Positions 1 through 5,318 of a stretch of DNA of 6,593 nucleotides are shown piece after piece (position 1 is the stretch's first letter; every line of letters starts with the position of its first letter). The notes under the pieces are model-generated. The model was not told the origin of the DNA, made no database searches, and worked only from the letters and a program-made list of their open reading frames with translations. A program made the translations under genes and the position numbers. The DNA comes from Chloroflexota bacterium (GTDB lineage: Bacteria; Chloroflexota; Anaerolineae; Anaerolineales; Anaerolineaceae), in assembly GCA_011053085.1 (NCBI GenBank), contig DSBE01000255.1, positions 1-6,593 of the forward strand, written 5' to 3'.

Positions 1-224
1 CTCCCAGCTTCGCAGCTGCCACAGTCAGGGCAGATGATCTTAAGAAGATCAGCGGCATCGGGCCGAAAACCGCCCTGGCGCTGAATGCTGCCGGAATCCT
101 GAGCTTTGCCCAACTGGCAGAAACCCCGCTGGAAGACCTGCGGCGTATTCTGACCGATGCCGGCCTGGACATCCTGGTTCCTAACTGCGGCGACTGGTCT
201 GATCAGGCGCGCGACAGGATGTAA
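1..224 (+). CDS. C-terminal end of a protein with a helix-hairpin-helix (HhH) domain (5' partial)
   Basis: The gene enters from the left edge; the first whole codon is at 3 and TAA is at 222-224, giving 73 visible residues. Residues 11-40 read as a helix-hairpin-helix unit: DDLKKISGIGPKTALALNAA, then G-I-x-x-F-x-Q-L-A. The hairpin G-I-G-P-K is the usual non-specific nucleic-acid or protein contact. Residues 41-56 (PLEDLRRIL...AG) form the second half of the module, and the protein ends soon after in a D-W-x-x-Q-A-R stretch. HhH tails of this type are attached to many unrelated bacterial proteins, including some extended ribosomal proteins and nucleic-acid-binding proteins, so the identity of the main body cannot be told from here. 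A terminator follows 18 nt after the stop, so this gene is not part of the coaE-cdaA transcript. Confidence 0.85.
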   Translation, partial: PSFAAATVRADDLKKISGIGPKTALALNAAGILSFAQLAETPLEDLRRILTDAGLDILVPNCGDWSDQARDRM

Positions 225-242
225 CTTGAGCCATAAAGACTC

Positions 243-277
243 ACAGAGGTTGTCAACGCGACAACCTCTGTTGTTTT
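243..277 (+). terminator. Intrinsic (Rho-independent) terminator after the HhH gene
   Basis: Bases 243-254 (ACAGAGGTTGTC) pair perfectly with 260-271 (GACAACCTCTGT), giving a 12-bp stem with a 5-nt loop AACGC. The T-rich run TTGTTTT overlaps and follows the stem at 271-277. It stands 18 nt after the stop codon of the upstream gene and about 90 nt before the next promoter -10 box. The arrangement is standard for a + strand terminator and separates the two transcription units. The other strand lacks a comparable T tract, so it is probably one-directional. Confidence 0.9.
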
Positions 278-343
278 AACCACCGCCATCCCAATGATTG
301 TTGTGTTGACCCTTGCAGTGGGATAAGTTTTCGTTAAACTGAG

Positions 344-372
344 TCGGTACTTTGGCGTTTTGCTACTATAAT
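344..372 (+). promoter_or_regulatory. Probable sigma-70 type promoter for the coaE-cdaA-cdaR-der run
   Basis: A perfect -10 hexamer TATAAT lies at 367-372. The best -35 candidate at 17-bp spacing is TCGGTA (344-349), which matches TTGACA at only 3 of 6 positions. A better hexamer, TTGACC (306-311), is too far upstream to pair with this -10. Transcription would start near 379, leaving a leader of about 80 nt before the coaE ATG. The position, just after a terminator and before four closely spaced co-directional genes, supports the call. The weak -35 suggests low basal strength or help from an activator. Confidence 0.6.
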
Positions 373-408
373 TAGGAAAGGGAAGTTTTTCTTTCAAGGT
401 GTAAAATA

Positions 409-439
409 TCGGTTTCAGGCAGGCAAGGAAGCCAACCGA
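409..439 (+). other. Possible leader hairpin just upstream of the coaE ribosome binding site
   Basis: TCGGTT (409-414) pairs with AACCGA (434-439). Inside this, GGC (418-420, or the alternative GGC at 422-424) pairs with GCC (431-433). The result is a stem of about nine pairs with a small bulge and a purine-rich loop containing AAGGAA (425-430). It ends seven bases before the GAGGA element (446-450) that probably serves as the coaE Shine-Dalgarno site. There is no T run after it, so it is not a terminator. It is too small to match any known riboswitch class and could be chance folding. Confidence 0.3.
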
Positions 440-445
440 ACGATT

Positions 446-464
446 GAGGAAACAGATCAGAATG
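446..464 (+). promoter_or_regulatory. Ribosome binding site that decides the coaE start
   Basis: GAGGA (446-450) sits 11 nt before ATG at 462-464. An in-frame TTG at 444-446 would add six residues (M-R-K-Q-I-R) and would use AAGGAA (425-430), 13 nt upstream. I prefer the ATG: it is the stronger start codon, the spacing is nearer normal, and the protein then begins about eight residues before the first beta strand, as is usual for CoaE. The TTG start is not excluded. Confidence 0.6.
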
Positions 465-1619
465 AGCGCAGCCAACGAAAAATATCTAATCGGATTGACC
501 GGCAATATCGGCACCGGCAAAAGCGTCGTGCGGCGCATGCTGGGCCATCTGGGCGCCTATGGCATTGATGCCGACGCCCTCGGTCATCGCGCCATCATGA
601 AAGGCGCGCCGGGTTACAAGCCGGTGGTAGAAACTTTCGGCCGCTGGATCCTTGACAGCAAAGGTGAAATTGTACGAAAAGATCTGGCGAAGATTGTTTT
701 TGACAATCCTGCCGCGCTCAAATCATTAGAAGGTATTGTGCATCCGTTGGTGAACAAAGCCATCGAGATCATGGTGCAGCGCACCCCCCACAACGTGGTG
801 GTGATCGAAGCCATAAAACTGATCGAGAGCGGTCTGGCTGATAAATGTGATGCGATCTGGGTTACTTACACCCCTGAGACTGTTCAGATCAAGCGGCTGT
901 GTGAACGCCGCGGCATGAGTGAACGAGAAGCCCTGGCGCGTATTCACGCTCAACCGCCGCAAAAAGAGAAGATCAGCCGCGCCGACCTGGTGGTCGTCAA
1001 TGACAGCAGTTTTGAGAAGGTGTGGAAGCAGGTCTACAACGCCTGGAACAAACTTTCTGTGAATATCCCCGGAGAAGAAGAAGCCAGCGCTGCCCAGACC
1101 AAAACCGTCATTGATAGCAGCGATCTGCTGCGGGTGGAGCGCGCCACACCCAAACAGGCGGAAGATATTGCGGCGCTGCTGAACCGCATCGAAGAACCGC
1201 TTTCGCCCTATACACGCATGCGCATCATGGAAGCCTTCGGCGAAAAAGCCTTTTTGCTGTTGTTTGACAACATGCGCAATGAGTTAATGGGTGTGCTCAG
1301 CTGGCAGGTGGAAAATTTGGTGGCAAGGGTCTATGATGTCTGGCTGATGCCAGAAGTGCCGGAGGCTGAAGCGGTGCTGCTGCTGCTGAAAAAGGTCGAA
1401 GCAGAGGCAAAGCTGCTGCAGGCAGAGATCAGTATGATATTTATGCCCAAAGAATCGAGTTTACCCCTGTCGCTGTTCCCGAAATTAGGGTATGACCGCA
1501 AAACCGCCGAAGAACTGGATTCCAATGCCTGGTATGAGGCTGCCAAAGACCGCCTTGGCTATGGAAAACTGTTGTTTGTCAAAGAGCTGCGGACTGACCG
1601 TGTGATGAAACCGCTGTAA
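462..1619 (+). CDS. coaE: Dephospho-CoA kinase (CoaE) fused to a C-terminal GNAT-like domain
   Basis: CoaE phosphorylates the ribose 3'-hydroxyl of dephospho-CoA with ATP, the last step of CoA synthesis in the cytoplasm. With the ATG at 462 the protein has 385 residues, against about 200 for a usual CoaE. Residues 8-200 are the kinase: P-loop GNIGTGKS (14-21), D-A-D (36-38) in the substrate region, H-P (94-95), the lid RRGMSEREALARI (149-161) and QPPQKEK (164-170) followed by R-A-D-x-V-V-x-N. A linker rich in Glu, Ala and Ser (about 203-220) leads to residues 222-375. These resemble a GNAT fold: R-x-A-T-P-x-Q-A-E-D-I-A-x-L-L at the start, strands near 264-269 and 275-296, and a late L-F-P-K-L-G-Y (338-344). 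The R/Q-x-x-G-x-G/A loop that binds the pyrophosphate of acetyl-CoA is not visible after the fourth strand; 297-305 read PEVPEAEAV. Kinase function is well supported; the role of the second domain is unknown. The gene is first in the probable operon and ends 23 nt before cdaA. Confidence 0.9.
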   Translation: MSAANEKYLIGLTGNIGTGKSVVRRMLGHLGAYGIDADALGHRAIMKGAPGYKPVVETFGRWILDSKGEIVRKDLAKIVFDNPAALKSLEGIVHPLVNKAIEIMVQRTPHNVVVIEAIKLIESGLADKCDAIWVTYTPETVQIKRLCERRGMSEREALARIHAQPPQKEKISRADLVVVNDSSFEKVWKQVYNAWNKLSVNIPGEEEASAAQTKTVIDSSDLLRVERATPKQAEDIAALLNRIEEPLSPYTRMRIMEAFGEKAFLLLFDNMRNELMGVLSWQVENLVARVYDVWLMPEVPEAEAVLLLLKKVEAEAKLLQAEISMIFMPKESSLPLSLFPKLGYDRKTAEELDSNAWYEAAKDRLGYGKLLFVKELRTDRVMKPL

Positions 1620-1631
1620 GCGCAGCGATAC

Positions 1632-1645
1632 AGGATGGTAGTGTG
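1632..1645 (+). promoter_or_regulatory. Ribosome binding site and GTG start of cdaA
   Basis: AGGA (1632-1635) lies seven bases before GTG at 1643-1645. No ATG in this frame precedes the first hydrophobic segment, and the GTG start gives the short amphipathic N-terminus normal for CdaA. The overlapping GTG at 1641 is in a different frame. Confidence 0.7.
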
Positions 1646-2545
1646 TTAGATTTTCTGCAGGAATTAGCCTTTATTTTTGAGCGTCTCAATTGGACCAGTG
1701 TACTCGACATCAGCCTGGTCACATTGATCTTTTTCCTGTTGCTGCTCTTGGTGCGCAAAACCCAGGCGATGACACTGCTGCGCGGTGTGATCTTCCTGAT
1801 CATCGCCCTGCTCATCCTGACACAGGTCGTCAACCTGCCAGCATTCCGCTGGCTGATTGTGACCGCCATGCCGACGCTGCTGTTTGCGGTGCCGGTGATT
1901 TTCGCGCCTGAAATCCGGCGTGGATTGCAGCGTATTGGCCGCACCGGGGTAAATTCGCTTTTTATGGGACGATCATTGCTGGACAGTGAGGCTTACATGA
2001 CAGCGTTGCAGGCAGTGATGATGGCTGTCGGTAAGCTGTCTGAACGCAAGCATGGCGCCTTGATGGTATTGCAGCGCAATGAATATTTGGAAGAATATGT
2101 GGATACCGGCGTGCGTATGGATGCGCAGGTGACGGCTGAGTTGCTGCTGCAGATCTTTTTCCCGAACACCCCGCTGCATGACGGTGCAGTGATCATTGAC
2201 AAAGCGCGTATCGTGGCAGCTGCCTGTGTGCTGCCGCTGTCTTCGAGCGGTGTATTGAGCGCCACCCCTGAGCGCAAAATGGGCTTGCGCCATCGCGCAG
2301 CGCTGGGTATTGCGGAATCATCAGATGCTCTGGTGGTGATTGTTTCAGAAGAAACCGGCAGTGTTTCGATCGCGCAACAAGGCGAACTGATCCATGATAT
2401 CAGCCTGGAAGAACTGGAAGTGGAGTTGATGTTGTATTACCATTTGCAGCGTGAGCGGACCTGGAGGACAGCGCTGAAGGACGTGCTTACACCGAATCAG
2501 CTCAAAACTGACCCGGATGTGTTCGATGAAGAAGAAAATGAATAG
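1643..2545 (+). CDS. cdaA: Membrane-bound diadenylate cyclase CdaA (DisA_N / DAC domain)
   Basis: CdaA condenses two ATP into cyclic di-AMP, a messenger that controls potassium and osmolyte uptake, cell-wall balance and, in some bacteria, central carbon enzymes. The protein has 300 residues, slightly longer than the usual 270-280. Three hydrophobic segments, about 18-37, 46-64 and 69-89, anchor it in the membrane. A short linker leads to the cytoplasmic DAC domain (about 110-250). Its hallmarks are visible: G-A-L (138-140), P-L-H-D-G-A-V-I-I with D-G-A at 180-182, R-H-R (216-218) inside MGLRHRAALG, and V-S-E-E-T-G-S-V-S (234-242). Family members usually have Gly-Thr before R-H-R; here it is Gly-Leu. 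The C-terminus after 270 is an acidic tail ending DEEENE. The gene follows coaE by 23 nt and precedes its partner cdaR by 8 nt, so the two are almost certainly co-transcribed. All core catalytic motifs are intact, so activity is expected. Confidence 0.95.
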   Translation: MLDFLQELAFIFERLNWTSVLDISLVTLIFFLLLLLVRKTQAMTLLRGVIFLIIALLILTQVVNLPAFRWLIVTAMPTLLFAVPVIFAPEIRRGLQRIGRTGVNSLFMGRSLLDSEAYMTALQAVMMAVGKLSERKHGALMVLQRNEYLEEYVDTGVRMDAQVTAELLLQIFFPNTPLHDGAVIIDKARIVAAACVLPLSSSGVLSATPERKMGLRHRAALGIAESSDALVVIVSEETGSVSIAQQGELIHDISLEELEVELMLYYHLQRERTWRTALKDVLTPNQLKTDPDVFDEEENE

Positions 2546-2553
2546 AGTGTGAG

Positions 2554-3897
2554 ATGAAAAGCCTGCCTAAATTCCTGCAAATGATCCCCACTTTATTTTT
2601 ATCGCTGCTGCTGGCAGTGATCGTGTGGGCGCTGGCTGTCACAGCCGACGACCCGACCGAAGAGCATGCCTTCCCCTCCACACTGCCGGTACAGGTGGTT
2701 GGTTTGGACGAGGCATTGATGGTGGTCAGTCTGTCACCGGAAAGCGTGACGGTCAATTTAAGTGCGCCGGCATCAATCTGGGCGGAGTTACGGCGTGATC
2801 CCAGCCCAATCAATGTAGAAGCAAATCTTGCCGGGTTAGATGTCGGCACCCACACGGTACCGGCCGAGGTGACAGTCAATCTCACACCGGTGCGGGTGAC
2901 AGATGTATTGCCGCGCAATGTCACCGTGCGCCTGGACGCGTATCTTGAGCGTGAGATGACGATTACTCTGGATACGATCGGCATTCCTTCGATCGGCTTT
3001 GAAGCCGAACCAGCCCGTCTGGATAGCACGTCTGTGGTAATCAGCGGCCCTGCTACCGAGGTGGAAATGGTGGATTCGGTGCGTACTGAGATCAACATCC
3101 AGGATTTATCACAGTCAGTGGTCACCACACTGCCCCTGGTGCCGTATGACGCCGATGGGCGTGTGATCAGGGGCATCACCCTCTCGCCGACCGAAGTGGT
3201 CGTTAACCAGCCTATCAAGCAGATGGGCGGTTACCGCAACCTGGTGGTGAAGGTGGTGGTGGAAGGCCAGGTAGAAGATGGTTACCGCATCACCAATGTC
3301 TCTTCCTTCCCGGCGGTGGTAACGGTGTTCTCTGAGGAGCCTGAACTGGTGGATGCGCTGCCGGGCTTTGTGGATACCGAACCGCTGGACATCACGGGTG
3401 CCAATGACGACGTGGATGTCTATCTGCGCCTGGTGCTGCCCGAAGGGGTCAACGTGGTGGGCGACATCCAGGTGGTGTTGGTGCAGGTGGGCATTGCTGC
3501 CATTCAGGACAGTATGCGCATCGAAGGCCTGCCGATTGAGTTGATCGGCATTCCCGAAGGCTTCCGCGTGGCAATCTCGCCTGAAACCATTGATGTGATT
3601 GTATCCGGACCGCTGCCCGTGCTGCGCCGTATGACGCGCGAGGACATCCGCGTGTTCATCGATATCAGCGATGCTGTGGAGGGCAGTTATCAACGAGTGC
3701 CGCAGATCGAACTCTATATCATGTCGGTCGTGGTAGAATCAGCCCTGCCTGAGTCTGTCGAGGTGGTGATCGAGGTTCTTGACCCGGAAGCAACACCGGA
3801 GGCGGAAGAAAACGGCATTATCTGGATCACGGCTACGCCCAACCCCACACCGGAGATAACTCCGACGCCCACGGAAGGGTCAGAGGATGAAGAATAA
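2554..3897 (+). CDS. cdaR: YbbR-domain protein CdaR, partner and regulator of CdaA
   Basis: The protein has 447 residues. A basic N-terminus (MKSLPK) precedes one hydrophobic segment at about 11-30, which acts as an uncleaved signal anchor and leaves the rest outside the membrane. Four YbbR-like repeats of 85-95 residues follow, at roughly 46-130, 131-223, 226-316 and 317-410. Each is built of short beta strands and ends in a pattern such as L-P-x-x-V-T-V-x-L or L-S-P-x-x-V-V-V. From 411 to the end the tail is low-complexity (T-P-N-P-T-P-E-I-T-P-T-P-T) and finishes acidic (EGSEDEE). In Firmicutes CdaR binds CdaA in the membrane and modulates c-di-AMP output; the same role is inferred here from its position 8 nt after cdaA. 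The ATG at 2554 has only a weak Shine-Dalgarno (GAGTGTGAG), so translation may be coupled to cdaA. The usual third gene glmM is absent; der follows instead. Confidence 0.9.
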   Translation: MKSLPKFLQMIPTLFLSLLLAVIVWALAVTADDPTEEHAFPSTLPVQVVGLDEALMVVSLSPESVTVNLSAPASIWAELRRDPSPINVEANLAGLDVGTHTVPAEVTVNLTPVRVTDVLPRNVTVRLDAYLEREMTITLDTIGIPSIGFEAEPARLDSTSVVISGPATEVEMVDSVRTEINIQDLSQSVVTTLPLVPYDADGRVIRGITLSPTEVVVNQPIKQMGGYRNLVVKVVVEGQVEDGYRITNVSSFPAVVTVFSEEPELVDALPGFVDTEPLDITGANDDVDVYLRLVLPEGVNVVGDIQVVLVQVGIAAIQDSMRIEGLPIELIGIPEGFRVAISPETIDVIVSGPLPVLRRMTREDIRVFIDISDAVEGSYQRVPQIELYIMSVVVESALPESVEVVIEVLDPEATPEAEENGIIWITATPNPTPEITPTPTEGSEDEE

Positions 3898-3942
3898 GGC
3901 CGGTTCCTGGCGCCTGCCAGTGACGAGGCTATGGAAAATACA

Positions 3943-3959
3943 AGGAGAAGTACGCGATG
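3943..3959 (+). promoter_or_regulatory. Strong ribosome binding site of der
   Basis: AGGAG (3943-3947) is nine bases before the ATG at 3957. It is the best Shine-Dalgarno match in the window and fits a gene needed in quantity. The 59-nt gap before der has a small hairpin (CTGGC 3907-3911 with GCCAG 3916-3920) but no T run and no convincing promoter, so read-through from cdaR is likely. Confidence 0.75.
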
Positions 3960-5318
3960 GCGAAACCGATTGTCGCGCTGGTCGGAAGACCGAATGTTGG
4001 AAAAAGCACTCTTTTTAACCGCCTGACCGGAGAACGGCTGGCGATTGTGGATGATGTGCCCGGTACCACCCGTGACCGGCTCTATGCGGAAACGGACTGG
4101 AACGGCAAACCCTTTTATGTGGTGGATACCGGCGGGTTGGACCCAACCGCAGGTTCCAGTAGATCGGTTCTCTCGGTCGGCTCGGCTGATTTCATTGAAG
4201 ATATCCGCGCGCAGGTTGAAGTGGCGATCCATGATGCCAATGTGATCTGTTTCCTGGTGGATGTGATCGCCGGGGTGACGCCCGCCGATGTGGAAGTGGC
4301 GACCCTGCTGCGCACCAGCCAGCGCAAAGTGGACGGAAAGCGTTATCCGCCAATCCTGCTGGTGGCCAACAAGGGTGATAATCTTGCCTCTATGGCTGAC
4401 GCTTACCAGTTCTATGAGCTGGGCCTGGGCGACCCTTACCCTATCTCAGCCTTGCAGGGCAGGGGCACCGGCGATTTACTGGATGCGATCGTGGAAGCCT
4501 TCCCCGAAGATTTGGACGAAACCGAAGACGATTCGATCAAGATCGCCATTGTCGGCAAACCCAACGTCGGCAAATCCAGCCTGCTAAATAAGCTGGTGGG
4601 CAAACAGCGCGCCATTGTCAGTCCAATTGCCGGTACGACACGTGATGCAGTCGATACACCGCTGGAATATGACGGTGTTCCGATCACGCTGATCGACACT
4701 GCCGGCATCCGCCGCCGCGGCAAGATCGAACAAGGGGTGGAAAAGTATTCCGTGCTGCGTTCCATGCAGGCAATCGAGCGCGCCGATGTAGCGCTGCTAC
4801 TGATTGATGCCAGCACCGGTATCACGGCGCAGGATCAACATATCGCCGGTTTCATTCTGGATGAGTGGAAGAGCGTGGTGGTGCTGGTCAATAAATGGGA
4901 CCTGGTGGAAAAGGATTCTTTCACCATCAATGAATACACCGAAAAGATCCGCCAGGAGTTGAACTTCATGAGCTATGTGCCGCTGCTATTCATCTCGGCC
5001 GAAACCGGCCAGCGGGTTAATAAGGTCATCCCCAAGGCGTTGGAAGTGCAGGAAGAGCGGCTGAGACGCATCTCCACCGGCAAGTTGAACCGCATTATCC
5101 GGCACGCCATGGACGAACACGCGCCGCGAGGCGGCAGCGGACGCCCATTGAACATCTATTACTGCAACCAGGTGCGCGTGGATCCGCCTACCTTTTTGCT
5201 GCACGTCAATGACCCCAAGCTGGGGCATTTTGGCTACATGCGCTATTTGGAAAACTGTATCCGCAAAGAATTTCCCTATGAGGGTACCCCCATCAAACTG
5301 GTGTTGAAAGAGAGTTAG
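3957..5318 (+). CDS. der: Ribosome assembly GTPase Der (EngA), two G domains
   Basis: Der is an essential GTPase with two tandem G domains; it binds and helps mature the 50S ribosomal subunit. The protein has 453 residues, a little longer than the usual 435-440 in Bacillus. G domain 1: GRPNVGKST (10-18), T-T-R-D (37-40), D-T-G-G (57-60), N-K-G-D (138-141), S-A-L (164-166). G domain 2: GKPNVGKSS (200-208), T-T-R-D (227-230), D-T-A-G (247-250), N-K-W-D (312-315), S-A (347-348). The KH-like C-terminal domain runs from about 365 to 453, with R-G-G-S-G-R-P-L-N-I-Y-Y and the closing G-T-P-I-K-L-V-L. All nucleotide-binding motifs are intact. The first G domain has two longer loops: about eleven extra residues after D-T-G-G (61-82) and about eight before N-K-G-D (about 121-131). 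The gene is last in the probable operon, and its TAG (5316-5318) overlaps the stop of the convergent gene. Confidence 0.97.
   Translation: MAKPIVALVGRPNVGKSTLFNRLTGERLAIVDDVPGTTRDRLYAETDWNGKPFYVVDTGGLDPTAGSSRSVLSVGSADFIEDIRAQVEVAIHDANVICFLVDVIAGVTPADVEVATLLRTSQRKVDGKRYPPILLVANKGDNLASMADAYQFYELGLGDPYPISALQGRGTGDLLDAIVEAFPEDLDETEDDSIKIAIVGKPNVGKSSLLNKLVGKQRAIVSPIAGTTRDAVDTPLEYDGVPITLIDTAGIRRRGKIEQGVEKYSVLRSMQAIERADVALLLIDASTGITAQDQHIAGFILDEWKSVVVLVNKWDLVEKDSFTINEYTEKIRQELNFMSYVPLLFISAETGQRVNKVIPKALEVQEERLRRISTGKLNRIIRHAMDEHAPRGGSGRPLNIYYCNQVRVDPPTFLLHVNDPKLGHFGYMRYLENCIRKEFPYEGTPIKLVLKES
5315..5318. other. Overlapping stop codons of convergent genes
   Basis: The four bases TTAG serve both strands: TAG of der on + is 5316-5318, and TAA of the carboxyltransferase on - is the complement of 5315-5317. 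No intergenic space is left for a terminator, so each transcript must end inside the other gene or run on as antisense. Confidence 0.95.

Noticed and set aside
306..340. TTGACC (306-311) with TAAACT (335-340) as a second promoter
   Set aside because: The spacing is 23 bp, too long for a sigma-70 promoter, and the -10 is poor; the TATAAT at 367 is much better placed.
203..538. Open frame of 111 codons on the - strand
   Set aside because: It runs across the terminator, the promoter and the start of coaE, has no recognisable domain, and conflicts with well-supported + strand elements.
2502..3693. Long open frames on the - strand opposite cdaR (238 and 192 codons)
   Set aside because: They lie antisense to a clear YbbR protein and have low-complexity Ser/Thr- or His-rich translations typical of shadow frames in GC-rich genes.
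3907..3920. Small hairpin CTGGC-GCCT-GCCAG in the cdaR-der gap as a terminator
   Set aside because: Only five pairs and no T run follow it, so it is unlikely to stop transcription.
3931..4020. Short reading frame from ATG 3931 as a leader peptide before der
   Set aside because: It runs into der in another frame, lacks a Shine-Dalgarno of its own, and the strong AGGAG clearly serves the der ATG.
3714..4232. Open frame of 172 codons on the - strand spanning the cdaR-der junction
   Set aside because: It overlaps the ends of two well-supported genes and shows no domain; the composition is that of a shadow frame.
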